The notes under the pieces: generated by a model
Told to the model about the DNA's origin: nothing
What the model saw: only the letters and a program-made list of their open reading frames with translations
Databases searched by the model: none
Source of the DNA: Apium graveolens
Lineage: Eukaryota; Streptophyta; Magnoliopsida; Apiales; Apiaceae
Assembly: GCF_009905375.1 (NCBI RefSeq)
Contig: NC_133655.1
Span: 41,082,422-41,146,421, forward strand
Length of the DNA: 64,000 nt
Reading direction: 5' to 3'
Program-made: the position numbers and the translations under genes
Shown: positions 34,542 to 47,465 of the stretch, piece after piece
Numbering within the stretch: position 1 is the first letter of the stretch
Layout of the letters: each line of letters starts with the position of its first letter

Positions 34542-35086
34542 TGTTAGGTCACACAACATTGTAGAAGGGGGTTGAATGCAGTGTTTATACAATCAAATCG
34601 ATTTAACACAAGTATATAACAAAGATCAAGTATTTTGAATAAAATCTGTTATAATAAGAACTGTTGTTCTCTTTCAGTGATGAACAAATATCTCTAAGAG
34701 CTTCTAGGTTACAATGTAAAATCTTCTCGATAATGATAACACATATAGTGTTAACCCTAAGTCTGTGTTTATATAGTACACAGTTACAAGATAACTTCTA
34801 ATTAATATGGAATGCAATTCTGTCTCCTAAAATATATCAATCAGATATCTTAAACAAGTATTCTAGTCTTCTAACTCTTTCCATTCATATCTTCTTTTGT
34901 TGTCTCAATCTTCTACTGTAAATCAGCTTCCTTCCTTATCTGTAAGTCTTCCCACACTTAAGTTCTGATATTAAGTTCTGACTTCCACTAAGTCCTGATT
35001 TCAGTAAGTCCTGATATGTCCTATTGTTATGTTCAGAAAATTAAACACAAATCATATTAGACATGACATCTCAAATATATCTAACA
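34542..35086 (-). repeat. Cop1 5' LTR, 545 bp
   Basis: Bounded by the inverted ends TGTTAG and CTAACA. Contains a TATATAG-type box region near 34770 and several AAGTCCTGAT/AAGTTCTGAT words near 34960-35020. Its partner LTR is outside the window. Confidence 0.85.
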
Positions 35087-36540
35087 TCCATATATATATA
35101 ATGGAGCTAAATTACTCTTTCTTGGGTATACACATATAAACACCCTATGAACTTGCTACATGTGTGGCGGTAAATCCAACTCACATATAATCTTCATGCA
35201 TATCTTACTGTCTCAAAAAGACCAACATAAAATATACTAACCTTATTTTCTTTCTAATTCTAATAATTCGTGCTCATGAACGCTTCCAACATTTACTAAT
35301 TGTTTCACTTCATTTTCCAAATATTTCTTTGTTCAATTATCCTAGCTTGTAATCACTTCCAATCGTATTTGAGGGTCTTTAATCGTTCCCTTACTCTTTT
35401 CATCCATCTGCAAAGGATATACTGAGACCATGGCACCTTCGATTTCTAAATGTCCTAAATCAACTCCTGAATTTAGAATTAAAGAGAAAATCTCAACGGA
35501 TATAATTGACTCACAACTTATTATCATACGTCAATTTCTTTGAATCAAAATCGTATATATTCCTTGAGCGAAGATCCTTTGCTATTTAAAAGTAACTATA
35601 CTAACCTAGAGGCATCACCTGCATATTCTAACTCATATATCATTTACTTAGGTTCTAGGAAGTTCTCTTACGGAACTTACTGCAATGCTTTTCCTTGACA
35701 TTTAGTCACATATAACGTTTATTCCTTCCTCCAGGCTATTTTATTTGAAAGTCTTCTTCTACATTTATGTATTCTCGGAACAACTTGAATCAGGTAATAC
35801 TATCGATCAGTTGCAATCAATACTTGAATTTGATAACGTACCACAATCTCTTCAAGCAACAATGAACTCACTTATCGAGTATTGTTCACTACTAAAAGAA
35901 TTGATTAGGTTTGATTAATCTATCAATAATAAGTGAAATAACATTTTTTTCCTGGCTTTGGTTTTTTAGTAATTTTCAATACAACGTCTCTTGACAAGAT
36001 ATACTCTTTTCTGAGACGATTACCATAATATATTCAGTCCTAAATGATGGCCTTGATTCTTAGGTAGATATAACATTTACTTACATATTCTACCATCTCC
36101 ATTCTTATACCAAGTCAATCAATACCTTCTTTTAACTTCCAGTATTTAATCGTATCCTCAAAGTAAATTCCTTATCTTAAGCGATAGACATTTCATTAAA
36201 TTCTTTACTTTAGCTCTGTCATACACGACGTCCATAACTTACTTATATCTTGGGAAATCTTGTAAAATCTTTTTATCATCCTTTTGATTCCACTTCCTTT
36301 CCTGATTATGTTCTCCATTATTTCTTTTTAACATAAGTGAATCCTTCTTTCCATTAGTACCGATCAGTTCTTAATCAAATAAATCATTCACGTGGTTAGC
36401 TCTGGAACAAAAGCTTTCAATTCATAACTATTTGAACTCTTTTATTATTCATGCTAATAAAATTACCAAAGTCTATCATTTCTTTTCGCTGAATCAGTAG
36501 CTACGCTAATCGCATAACTACTATTTCTAACCAATTCTAA
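35087..36540 (-). pseudogene. T4 probable integrase and linker region, unreadable
   Basis: By position this should be the RNase H-integrase linker and integrase of T4. The only hint of it is a 61-residue frame at 35342-35527 whose PLQMDEKSKGTIKDPQI resembles the linker seen in gypsy elements; I could not find the HHCC or DDE motifs. Treat as very decayed. Confidence 0.4.
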
Positions 36541-36830
36541 CCATTTTATGTCTCATTTTTGACATTCCTCGAATTGAAGATATGTTTCAAATTATTGGGG
36601 TCTCTGTAAGTTATATACCTTCTCCCTACATAAATAATACATCCTCATCTTTAGTTCATATGCCAAAATTAGCAACTTCTACCATACATCGGATAGTTAT
36701 ATTCACAAAATTTCTGGTACTTGGGAGCCTCTACCATTACTTTATTTCCCTGTATAGAAATACAACCAAATTCTTCATAAAATATATCATTGCATATGTT
36801 AAAATTCTCTTGATTGTCTAACAACATCCA
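36541..36830 (-). pseudogene. T4 RNase H remnant
   Basis: The reverse complement aligns base by base with T2 15770-16030. It keeps GCISIQGNKVM for the family's GCVLMQ-GKVI and EYNYPMYG for the YPTHD segment, and the nucleotides GATGCATTATTTAT appear as GATGTATTATTTAT. At least three in-frame stops. This fixes T4's strand and the order of its pieces. Confidence 0.75.
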
Positions 36831-37749
36831 TATTGGTGGAGTTACCCATCTCTTATTTCTTCTACTTTCCTTTTGTTTTTCTTTCCTTCTCTCGTCTCTT
36901 GTATTGAATCTCTAGTTCTTGAAAATATTCTTCTCACTTGCTTGTATAAATAACTTTTTATTTCTCTTGTCTATTACAAAAGGACGTACCTATTTAGATA
37001 AATCCTCGCACAAATGTGCAGTAACATCACACTAATTTCACTAAACTTCTGAATTATGTTGGTATTCTTACTTCCTCCAAATTTCTCATTGCTTTGATTT
37101 CAGATCTGAATATCACATCAGAATTTGAACTAATCTAATTGGAATCAATTTCCATCTAACTGGCCATTAGTTGGTAAAATTAACCAATTAACTCGTTTAA
37201 TTGATCAATTTAACCAATGGCTGACTAGCTAAATGAAATCAAAGACCAATTATATAAAGTCGGATTGACTATAAAAACCTCTTTCAAAAACCGAGATCGC
37301 AATCATTTGGAGTATCAACAGGGATATTAATAACATACGGAAGTATACTTTTTGCTTTTAAAAGTAGGGTATTTTCTGAAAATTTGGGCAGCATCTCCTC
37401 TATATTAGCGATTGCCAGTCGGACTCTAGCTGATACCAATAATTAACCAAACAAACAACAACCATATCAATCTACCACCATCAATCAAACTCATCATTTC
37501 ACCATAATTTAGAATATATCATGCTAATAACCACATATGCTACTAAATGGCCTAACATAAATAAACAACTAATTAATACAACCATACCCTTCCTTAATTT
37601 CTTCAGAATATTGCTGTTGAATATAAAATTATGCTACTATTTCTCAAAAGCTTTATTCCAGGATTCTTCTAATTCATTTTTCAATTCAAGCTCTCTAATT
37701 AACAATTCATATTACTTATACATGTTCATAAGTCCGTTTTAAGGATATC
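36831..37749 (-). pseudogene. T4 reverse transcriptase, C-terminal remnant, with an unassigned insert
   Basis: At 37560-37749 the reverse complement aligns with the RT region from DIPKTAFRT to the YIDD neighbourhood (nucleotides ATTATATTC where relatives have ATTTATTCC, and so on), with many stops. Between this and RNase H there are about 430 bases more than in T6. The surplus seems to lie around 37130-37460, which I cannot assign. Confidence 0.55.
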
Positions 37750-37754
37750 TTTTA
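37750..37754. repeat. Target-site duplication of T5, left copy (TTTTA)
   Basis: TTTTA repeated at 41907-41911. Confidence 0.88.
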
Positions 37755-38208
37755 TGTAACACCCCCAAATCCGGGGTCAGAGGATTTGGTCGTCACTATA
37801 AAACTTCAATCCAAATTAACTTATTTAATTAATAAACAAATGCCAGCGGAAGATATTTATCATTTATGACCCCAAAATAATCCAATACCTTTTAAGGTTA
37901 CAGTTCTAGAAACAAGATATCCAAATTCGACAAATAAATTTTTTACTTTCTTTTGAAACTCTTTTCAACAATTCTCAATCTCAAAGCTAAACCCCCTAGT
38001 ATAACTTCGAAAAGAAGTATACTAGGCCCAGTTAAAATATACAACTATAATATAATATAATATAAACAACTTTATACAATAAAACTTACACTAGTCCGCA
38101 AACCCTGGACCAACCATCTTCCAAAAGCTTCTTCTTTGCTTCCTCGAATTACGCGGCTAAACAGCAAGCTAATCCTCACTAGAGGTTAAATTTAAAAACA
38201 GGCAAGTA

Positions 38209-38227
38209 TGAGCGAAAGAAATGCTCA
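38209..38227 (-). other. T5 copy of the UGAGY/RCUCA hairpin
   Basis: TGAGC (38209-38213) and GCTCA (38223-38227), 9-base loop. Confidence 0.5.
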
Positions 38228-38798
38228 ACAATATCATTATAGCGAATATAGGGTCGTTTGGATATAAAACCGACATCTGCGTCAGCGTAGAACATTTAAA
38301 AATCATAATTGCTGAATCATAAAATTTTAGTTGAGGAATCCCATAATTGATTCCTTAATTGTATTCAGAACCATTTTGATATTTTTGAGCGAAATGCTTC
38401 AACAATACTTTGAATCTTGACGAGAATAAAACTTGTAAAACAGTGTGTACGGAAATATCGTAAACCACAATAACAAGAAACAATGATTATGGATTGAATT
38501 ATAAACTTTACTCAAAATCAAACTCTTGATATTAATACTTATTTTATTGTCATATCAAATTAGATATCAATACGAACTTTGATGCTCACAACATCCCATA
38601 CTAAAGTCAACATCAATCATCTATACTAATACCACCTTTGATATTTAACAACAACGTATATATCAGCATAAATCAGAATCTGAATCAAAATCGCAATTCA
38701 CTTTTAATCCAAAACAGAATCAGTTGATAAATCATTTGTTCTATTATTATCAAAATAATTTAGGAAACCATATATTAGATTAGAACCAATAATATTTC

Positions 38799-38832
38799 AT
38801 GTTGTTCCCGATGATCAGTCGCGAAACAACAC
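38799..38832 (-). other. T5 copy of the kissing-loop-like hairpin
   Basis: Sense loop CUGAUCA closed by CGA/UCG, then an outer stem GUGUUGUU/AACAACAU with one bulge. The closing pair A-U replaces G-C of T1/T6. Confidence 0.6.
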
Positions 38833-41014
38833 CGGTATCCCGCAGCCATACAGTACCTATAGGGCGCCAGAAAAGGCATAACAAGCCTTGAAATATATTA
38901 CAGCTGGACCGATATCTCGATCACCTATGCTATAACCCATAACCAGTAACCATTCCAATCTTAAAAAACTTTTTATTGAAAAAGGAGCCGAATCATTCGA
39001 CATCCTAAATAATTTTATTCCCCCATTCACTTGGGAAGGAATACTCGCAACAAAATCATCTTTCTCAAAATCCAAAACATTTATAAATCCAGTAATTTGA
39101 TAAGTAAAATCACTTAGCTATTCTGAACATAGAATAGCAGAAGAATACTTGCATAAACGGAATCATTTAATTCAGCGATATGTAAAACATTTATCTATTA
39201 CGAACTGAATAGGGAAAACAATACTTGCATGAAAAGATTTAAAATAAATATCACTTGAACAATAAGTGATGATAGGGATACTTGCCTTTAGAATTTAGTA
39301 GTTAGTCACGCTCACAAAGACACATCTATTTTGACATTTTGTCTCAAAACATCACTGTCTTTATTTTACTAATCCTTTGGCTTGCTGCCCATGTATTGCT
39401 GCAACCTCAATATTCCATACTATTCAAATCTAGCCTTTATCCACTTCATCTGGTCCTGATCGCTCAAACGATCAGAATCTATAATCAAACGATATAGCTT
39501 TAATCGTCTAATCGATAATCACTCGACGAACTGCGCGTCAAAAGCCTATCGTCTACCCATACGATAACCCATACATAAATATAACTGACAATCACAGGGC
39601 TCTTGATCTATATACACACATAATTCATATATCACATAATTCATATCTCATATGACTCGGTTCATCAAAAGGTTCGACTCGGTACGTTTAAAACTGAAAA
39701 CGGGTCAAAAATATGATTTATCGAACAAAAATCGACTCAGAATGATTCGTAAAACAAGCGACCTTTCGAAAAAAAAGAATTTAGGTCTCGATAGTATTTT
39801 TATTGAAAGAGGAATATTTTTCTAAGTCTGTACACGTTCGTTTCGTATTAAACGGACGAACGGTTGATTTAATATGAATTTCGAACATTTTTCTGAATTA
39901 AAACGGGTCTCTGAATCATTCAATAATTAAATAATAGGGCTCGAACACCTGAAAATAATTTTATAAGAATTATCGAGCCTGGAAAATAATTTTAAAATAA
40001 TATTTTAAAGCTCGAAACTATTTTTTTAGAATTTTTAAATCAAAATAAATAATTAAATCTAATTAAATAATTAATTAAAATTTATTAATAACTAATTAAA
40101 TTAATTAATCAATTAATAGTTAAATTAATTGACTAATTAAATAATTAATTATCAACTAAAATTAATTAATTAAATAATTTGGATATATTTTTGAATTAAA
40201 AATAAATTTTCAGAATTAAAATAATGATTTTCAAAATAAAAATGAATTTTTAGAAATTAAAAATAGGATTTTTGAATTACTTTTAAATCATAATTTCAGA
40301 AACATATTATGGAAAACAGAATTGGGGAAAAAAGGATTGAAACCCGGTCCATTTAAAACCAAAACGGTTCCTGAAGAATGCTGCCGGGTCGGGTCCAAGC
40401 CGGCCGGAAACTGGGATTGAACCCAGAATCCGGTAAAACAAACTAAAAATCCGGTAAAACAAACTAAAAATCCGGTAAAAGCTCGAAGCTTTCTGGCCAA
40501 GAACTCAAATGGCTTAATCCTTAACCAAATACGATGATTCCAGTGTCAAAATAAAGCCAAGAACGATTATAAACTACACATGTAATCAAAACTCACAATC
40601 AAAATAAGAATATCACTGAAAATCAAAAACAAAAACGGATTTAAAACTAAAACTTGTCTTATTCATTTCCAGACTAAAACATCAACAAAGACTATCTAAA
40701 TCGATCCCTGGAATCATTTTGAAACTATTACTAACATCATAAACACCCAAAATTTGTCCAAAATCACAAACCCAATTCGAGTTCATTATGAAGAAAAACG
40801 AAATTACAAAATAATGGACCTTAGGTCGAGTTCTTGGTACCAAAAGATTCCTTGAATCACGGGCTTTGATTTGGTCTAAGAATCGTGGAAAACGGTTTGT
40901 TAAATCTCCCAAAATCTAATGATAAAGATGATGAACAAAATCACACCCCCATAATGGTGTTCTTGAGCTTTTGTTTTTAATAAAAATAAAATGAAATTTA
41001 ATAATCATTTAGGC

Positions 41015-41022
41015 TATTTATA
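41015..41022 (-). promoter_or_regulatory. TATA box of T5
   Basis: Sense TATAAATAGCC. Confidence 0.55.
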
Positions 41023-41906
41023 TTTTTGGAAAATAAAGACCCCTAAAATCAATTAAGGGTGTTTTATTCCCATAATTAAAATAATTAAGCCCGAAAATAA
41101 TTATTACGGGGAATAATTTTAAAAGCGATAAAATATAAAATTTGTATCGAAATATCCCAAATATTGCGAATAATTAAAAAATATGAAAATAAACAGAAAG
41201 TCCCGAAAACACATAAAATAGATTCAGCACACATAAAACGAGATAAAACGAATAACGCAAATAAACACACATCCAAATTACGGATTGATTCATGTAAATG
41301 CTTCTTAAACACTTAGCCGCTAAGTAACTATATAACGATACAATATGGTATCAATTTTGGATAATCATCAAAACCAGGCTTCTTATAAAACACTTTATAC
41401 TAAAATAATGTAAATTATCCCGTCTCTCGAGAATACGGGTTTTATTGATTTATCAAAATAACTATCGTATCGAAAATCTTGCACCGGGCCGCGCACGGGT
41501 CAAACTGTAATCCAGATCGAAAAAGTCAAAACACGGAAAATATCCGGAATTACTAGATTAGGTTAGGAAGGAGTTTTCGGAAGAGTTTCGGGCTGTAAAA
41601 ACGCAAAAATAGTTGAAGTCGGACGATTCCCGGCTTTATAAAATAATTTTGTAATTATTCAGAAAATAATTAATAATACATAAATCATTATAAAATCATA
41701 TAACAATCCAAAAATTACCAGAAAAATACCTTAATTATCTATATTTTATTCTGGACATATAAAAATTAACATACTCAATGAATATCATATATAAACATTC
41801 AAAGAATCAACTCCAATTACCAGATAATTCACTAAAATTCAAATAAAATCACAATAATAATTCCAAATAATAATAATAATAATATTTGAAAATATGGGAT
41901 ATTACA

Positions 41907-41911
41907 TTTTA
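41907..41911. repeat. Target-site duplication of T5, right copy (TTTTA)
   Basis: Repeat of 37750-37754. Confidence 0.88.
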
Positions 41912-42290
41912 ATCATATTTTCTACGGTTGACACTGATGTCATTATTTTTAAGGAATTATACCACATCTTTCAACTGATGGAGCAACTCATATATTCTTT
42001 ACAAATATGTATTCATTTTCATTAATTAACTTATTCAACTTCTGATAACCCACACATGGTCTCAACAAACATTATCATAATTTTGTGAAAAAATTGATTG
42101 GTCTTAAAACATTACTTCTTAAAAGATTTCGCAGTTGGGTCATCATCTCTTCATCTCTTCTTGTGTCTTTCAATATGGAATCTTTATTGATGGATCAGTT
42201 CTTAGTGTCAAATTCACCATAACTCAGTGGCTGGAGCTGGAAAGTCTAACAATTCCTTGAAGAACACACTCGAAATTTATTCGTAATCAG
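41912..42290 (-). pseudogene. T4 reverse transcriptase, N-terminal remnant
   Basis: The reverse complement reads, with stops and shifts, the start of gypsy RT. A stretch like NEFPDVFPEELPG is near 42275-42240. It then matches the PYRMAP-EMKELKTQLQ segment (nucleotides AGATGAAGAGATGATGACCC) and has CVGYQKLNK at about 42030-42060 for the family's CVDYRKLNK, and a DQLK-like word near 41985. RT continues on the other side of T5 at 37749. Confidence 0.7.
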
Positions 42291-43266
42291 AATCTCTTCG
42301 ATCTTAAACCTTCGTGACAAGTATCTTCCCCGTGATTTAAGTATGCTTCGCCTTCTTACATATTAATTGCTCGTCTGAGTCATTAAGAATTTCTTTAGTC
42401 TTATTCTGCTATTTAGTCATTCATTTGCTTTATCTGGTATACACAACTGTACTGTCATATCTCTATGATTAATTTGCCTAATATGGTTCTCTAAGTAATC
42501 TATTTCACGCCAAAATCTTAAACTTGAAATATATCATGTATAACAGATATTCATTTCTGATTTGATATCTTCGTGTCAACCACATTATTGGTATATCGAT
42601 TCTTCTTTGCGTGTAAATGTCCACCATGTATTGTCTTGCAATCATATCTATACTGAACATGTAATTCCAGCTACTATACAGAATTATTTTATTTCTTTTA
42701 AAATACTCAAAAAGTAGACCTTACACAAGAAGAAAATTTGTGTATATGATTCTGATTGGAAAACTCTGTAAAGAACAACAGTACAATGAAACAATCAGAA
42801 GGATTCATAAGTCAATAAATCATAATTGAAGAAGAAAGAATGAGGTATGATTTAGATATGAATGAGACAACCATATTTGTACTTAAGATGGCCAATATTT
42901 CATACTATATGGCATACAACACATGATTAGGTGGCGTCCCACCAGACTCTTTGTCATTCCGACAAAGCGTCACACCATAACACTGCTTGTCTCAATTAGA
43001 AGAAATATTTTGAAGAAAGAATGATTCGAAAAGGGATACAATAAATTTTCTTTCCCTCTTTCCTCATATAACTTGTTAATGAAAGAAACTCATATGTATT
43101 CAAGAATCAAGAAGAATATACGTTGTCGTACTAGAGAAAAGAATGACACCATTAGTCTCTATCCACGTTTTACTATTATATACCTTCATGGCTCATTCGA
43201 GTAATCAATTCAAAATCCAAGTTTTATAATAACGGAATGTCCTTGGGAAATGCCTTCATAAATTCA
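42291..43266 (-). other. T4 internal region, no readable gene
   Basis: By position this is the protease side of T4. I could not find DSGAT or zinc-knuckle motifs on either strand. It holds a small inverted repeat around 42955-42970 (TTTGTC...GACAAA). Confidence 0.4.
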
Positions 43267-43271
43267 CCCAC
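43267..43271. repeat. Target-site duplication of T6, left copy (CCCAC)
   Basis: CCCAC repeated at 54562-54566. Confidence 0.95.
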
Positions 43272-43546
43272 TGTCACACCCCCAACTTAAATAGCAAAAT
43301 AAATATAGCTATTACAATATTTTAAATGAAGATTACACAACCAACTCCAAGATCTTACAGTTTAGGGTTTGGAACAGCCCAACACTACCAACTATTACAT
43401 CTGATTACAAATACCAAGTCCTCACACAACTATTATTACTTATTCTACCTGCGCTCGAACATAAGCATCAACATCACAAGTCTTACGGGCAGTCTGCTTG
43501 AATCTAACCATAGCTGCTAGCTGTAATATCAGGGTAAAGCAAGAAG

Positions 43547-43561
43547 TGAGCCAAATGCTCA
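43547..43561 (-). other. T6 3' LTR copy of the UGAGY/RCUCA hairpin
   Basis: TGAGC (43547-43551) and GCTCA (43557-43561). Confidence 0.5.
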
Positions 43562-43735
43562 ATAAGTGCTAACAGTACGACACAAAACATAAATTGGGAT
43601 ATACTTTTAAGAATGACAATGGAAAGTCATAACCAAAGGTAACGAGAGATAAAAACTATGTGAGATGGCATCATTTTGCTTGCATCAAAACAATTTTAAA
43701 ATCATGTCTTAATCAAAATCATTTTATGACGCTAC

Positions 43736-43769
43736 GGATTACAGCCGGTGATCAGCCGCGAAGTAATCC
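43736..43769 (-). other. T6 3' LTR copy of the kissing-loop-like hairpin
   Basis: GGATTAC/GTAATCC outer stem, CGG/CCG inner stem, loop CUGAUCA on the sense strand. Confidence 0.6.
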
Positions 43770-46189
43770 CGAACCTCGCTGGGTTCTAAAACATTAATGG
43801 GAATCCCTAGGCAACTTTTAAGCCTAATATAAGTGTGGAAAGGACTCGCGTCTCAGTCCAGATCCACCGTTCAAAGAAAACATTTATCCCCCTTTGGGAC
43901 TGAGAAATCCACATTTTAATCATTTTAAAAACTGATGCCGATTTATGACAAAATCTCTTTTGACTGTAAACATTTTTATCAAGGGATTATAGATTAACTC
44001 AAAACACGGGAAACAAGGTACTGAATATCAGAGCCATGATTCACAAAACTATTCTCTATTCAAGTAATTGAATGGTTTTCATATATCAATGATTGGACAA
44101 GAGGATTTAGTGAGGCTAATGGATAATATGAAGGGTAATGCCAATTTGGGCTCAAAGCAATGGTTTCTCATCAAGGTTCAAGTGCTGGATCATCAAGAAG
44201 GTTAGCTTCATGAATACTAAGGGTGTTAAGGTATGAAGAATGATCTTTAACTCAGGACATATCAGAAATGACAAGCTTTAGGATAAGAAAGAGGGGTAGC
44301 AATCGTTGAGGGTTCATGTTAATAAGTTTCTGACTTGCAGGGTTCAAAGTAAGGTTCTATAGGGATTCAAGTATCAAGATGAGATATCAATACATAGGAA
44401 ACATCAACATGTAAATCAAGAGGATCAATCAAGTAATATATCAACTCTTCATTTTATCATGACATTAAACTATCATGAAAGACTTTTGAACTACTTGCAA
44501 TACGTACTCGAGGGTTAATGGCATCTCTATGTAACTCAAAGATAAACAAAATATACGCTTGATTTAAATATATCAAAATGACTCAGGATAATTGCATCGA
44601 TATATATGAACTGTTTATAGTAAATACGAAGGTCAAGTTGAATCACTTGCCTTGAGATAGGCTGGTCTGGTCTGACTGGTAAGAGCAACTGGAGCTTCAC
44701 TCGACTTTTATGGCAAGTTTTCCCTCGCCTCGAGATCCTACATAAATAATAATAATCCTCAGGGTGCTATACTGATTTTTCTGCAGAAACTATAACTCTC
44801 ATTTTCCAAGGTTTTGACTTGACAAACTCAACTAACAACAACTCAATACTTAAACCAAGACTTATACATGGTAATCTACTGAACTAACTCCCTTATTCTC
44901 AAAATAAACTTGGGTGAGATCATCCATGCCCAAAAACAACAACATGCAACTAAATATATAACATGCAACTCATGGAAAGCACATAACAAGATTTCGGCTA
45001 GGCATAAAGTTGTAAATGCTTGTAAAATCGACTTTCACCTAATATTCATCCTTAATAATCATGAAATATAACTTCTTTTAAGTATTAATAAGAAATTTAT
45101 CATGAAAACAATCTATTTTAAGCACACATATTTCGAATTTATAGATTTTTAAACATAACTACATGATTTCGAAAAGAGTAGCATGCAAAACATGGTTGAT
45201 CATCATTTTAATGTCTTAAAACTAACATGCATGCCTAAACATAAATATATAATGAAACTTCAGTAGCATGCAAAGGATTTTAAAGCATGATATCTCCATA
45301 AAACACTTAGTTAGCACATATACATAATATATCTCATAGAGAGCTCTTGAATTCACAAGAATCAAGAGTTTCTCTTTGGAGATCACATAAGAACTACATA
45401 TGCATCCATGGAACTTCAACTTCCAAGTCACAAAACACTTGGAAATTATATAAGATGAATGTAGGTAAAATATTTACAATTGGGAAGATGAAGAATGAAT
45501 TGAAAAATGGAAGGGGGTGGGGAATTGGCCTTCGGCCGAGAGCAATGTGGGAGGGGGAGGAGAGAAAATTTGTGGGGTGTTGGAGTGTGGAATGAGAATG
45601 ACTTCTCCCACTTTGATTTCTTTGTTTTATGCTATTTAGTTTACAAATGATGAGTGGAAGTGAGAACTTACAAAAATGTCCCTTGGTTAAAGTTAGGCCA
45701 TTTTGCATGCAAGGCTAAGGTAGTAATTTGGTAATAATCAAATGAGTTAGTGGGGTTGGAAAAGTCTTGTTTGCCCTTTGAGAGAATAGAAGGGTAATTT
45801 GCATGCATGGCCTCTTATGTAATTTGATAAATATGACAACTAAAATTTATAATAATTTATTTTTATAAAATAAAATACAAGTTCAAAAATTATAAAATTT
45901 ATATCATAAAATAACTTGGATGTTTAGAGACTTTATAAAATCATTTTCAAAATTTGTGAACAAAATACCTTTTAAAAGAAAAATTTTCCAAAGCTTAGAA
46001 TATTCCTTATAAATCAAAAATAAAGAAATTAAATAAACTCTTGCTTTGAAAAATCATATACTACACAAAGCAAATTTATAATGCAGAAACTTTCACTCAC
46101 ACTAGCGTACAATCATTGAATATATTTTCATTTGACTTTAATATTATACCAATCCACAAATAATATTACATAAAATGCCGGTCGTAACA

Positions 46190-46206
46190 TCCTCTCCCCC
46201 TTAAAG
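46190..46206 (-). other. T6 polypurine tract
   Basis: Sense TTTAAGGGGGAGAGGA immediately before the 3' LTR. Confidence 0.88.
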
Positions 46207-46223
46207 GATTCTGTCCCCAGAAT

Positions 46224-46745
46224 CTAAGAGAAAAGATGAGGATGCCGGGAACGCATATCAGACTCTAACTCCCAAGTCGATTCTTCGACCTTAGGGTTCC
46301 TCCAAAGTACTTTTACTAACTTTACTGACTTATTTCTAAGACTCTTTACTTGCCAGTCGAGTATTTTAACCGGGTGCTCCACAAATGACAGGTCTGCCTG
46401 AATTTCTACAGGTTCATATTCTATCACATGGCTAGCGTCAGGATTGTACTTCTTAAGCAACGACACATGGAACACATTATGCACATGCCGATACTGAGGT
46501 GGTAAGGCCAACTCGTTGGCCACCTTTCCCACTTGACTCAAAATCTCAAAAGGACCTATGTACCTAGGTGCTAACTTCCCTTTCTTGCCAAATCTTATCA
46601 ACCCTTTTCTAGGTGACACTTTCAGCAACACAGCTTCGCCAATTTGGAATTGAACGTCCTTACGCGCTGGATCCGTATACTTCCTCTGTCTATCTTGAGC
46701 AGCAAGCAACCTTTTCTGAATTAACTTGACCGAGTCATGCAACTG
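46224..46745 (-). pseudogene. T6 integrase C-terminus with GPY/F module and chromodomain
   Basis: Frame 46742-46224 carries [17 protein letters not shown] (GPY/F module), [14 protein letters not shown] and the chromodomain-like end [18 protein letters not shown]. It closes with the natural TAG at 46224-46226. It is separated from the integrase core by a TAA at 46746-46748, where relatives have Gln. The chromodomain would guide integration to marked chromatin. Confidence 0.92.
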
Positions 46746-47465
46746 TTATACCAAATCCGAGCCGAGAATTCTTCCTTCTCCTACTTCATCCCAACTTGTT
46801 GGTGATCTACATTTTTGCCCGTACAAAGCTTCGTATGGTGGCATGCCGATACTGGAATGATAGCTGTTGTTGTAAGAGAATTCAATCAACGGCAAATGGT
46901 CGTCCCAACTTCCTGCAAAATCGATTGCATAACTGCGCAACATATCTTCAATTGTTTGAATTGTCCTTTCACTCTGGCCATCAGTCTGCGGGTGGTACGC
47001 CGTGCTCATATTCAACTTTGTGCCAAGACATTCCTGAAATTGCTTCCAGAATCTCGAGTTAAATCGGGGATCTCTGTCTTAAACTATTGATACGGGTACT
47101 CCATGCCTTAGTACGATTTCGCGCACATACAAATGAACCAACTTGTCCAATGACGACTTCTCGTTTATTGGAAGGAAATGTGCCAACTTCGTAAGATGAT
47201 CAACTATAACCCATATTGCGTCATGTCCGGATTTCGTTCGCGGTAGTCCTACTATAAAGTCCATAGTGATATTTTCCCATTTCCATTCTGGAATCTTCAG
47301 GGGCTGAATTAATCCGCTTGGTCGTTGATGTTCTGCCTTTACTTTCTGACAAGTATAGCACTTCGCAACCCATTCTGCCACGTCTCGCTTCATATTTGGC
47401 CACCAAAAGTTCTTCTTTAAGTCTCGATACATCTTGGTGCTTCCCGGATGGATTGAAAATTTCTA
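46746..47465 (-). pseudogene. T6 integrase, zinc finger and catalytic core
   Basis: MYRDLKKNFWWPNMKRD and [14 protein letters not shown] form the HHCC region. WENITMDFIVGLP gives the first catalytic Asp, [10 protein letters not shown] the second and [13 protein letters not shown] the Glu, so all are kept. Stops: TAG 47463-47465, TAA 47079-47081, TAA 46746-46748, all in one frame. Confidence 0.93.

Larger units (their letters stand above)
4376..35086 (-). mobile_element. Cop1: Ty1/copia element, split by T2 and cut by T1
   Basis: Minus-strand copia element in order 5' LTR (34542-35086), PBS, gag with zinc knuckles, protease, integrase, RT, RNase H. The order PR-IN-RT-RH is diagnostic of Ty1/copia. 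T2 occupies 7782-31514 within integrase, with AGATG duplicated at 7777-7781 and 31515-31519. T1 cuts the 3' region at 4375, so the 3' LTR is off the window. The target duplication on the right should be TCCAT (35087-35091). The motifs and the long gag with several zinc knuckles and a coiled coil suggest the Sirevirus group, although a 545-bp LTR is short for that group. Frameshifts and stops make it inactive. Confidence 0.9.
37755..41906 (-). mobile_element. T5: solo LTR, 4152 bp
   Basis: Begins TGTAACACCC and ends GATATTACA, flanked by the 5-bp duplication TTTTA, with no PBS, internal region or second LTR. Sense direction is minus, judged by the TATA box (sense TATAAATAGCC at 41015-41022), both conserved hairpins and the family 3' end (CCCCGGATTTGGGGGTGTTACA-like). 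It interrupts the T4 RT. Produced by recombination between the LTRs of a full element. Confidence 0.9.
43272..46189 (-). repeat. T6 3' LTR, 2918 bp
   Basis: TGTCACACCC to GGTCGTAACA on the plus strand. Deletion junction relative to T1 at CCTC 44757-44760. Short frames in it (45222-45431, 45347-45595, 45394-45708) recur in the sister LTR and are not supported genes. Confidence 0.96.

Noticed and set aside
35087..36540. Host gene between Cop1 and the T4 RNase H
   Set aside because: Only short frames; flanked on both sides by T4 or elements inserted in T4, so decayed T4 is the simpler reading.
37405..37440. PBS-like TTGGTATCAGCTAG taken as start of another element
   Set aside because: No LTR boundary (TG...CA) next to it and no second LTR.
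43200..43266. Reverse-strand words resembling the FPDVFP segment of gypsy pol before the T6 insertion
   Set aside because: A better match to that segment lies at 42240-42275 directly before RT, where it belongs; the second is probably chance.
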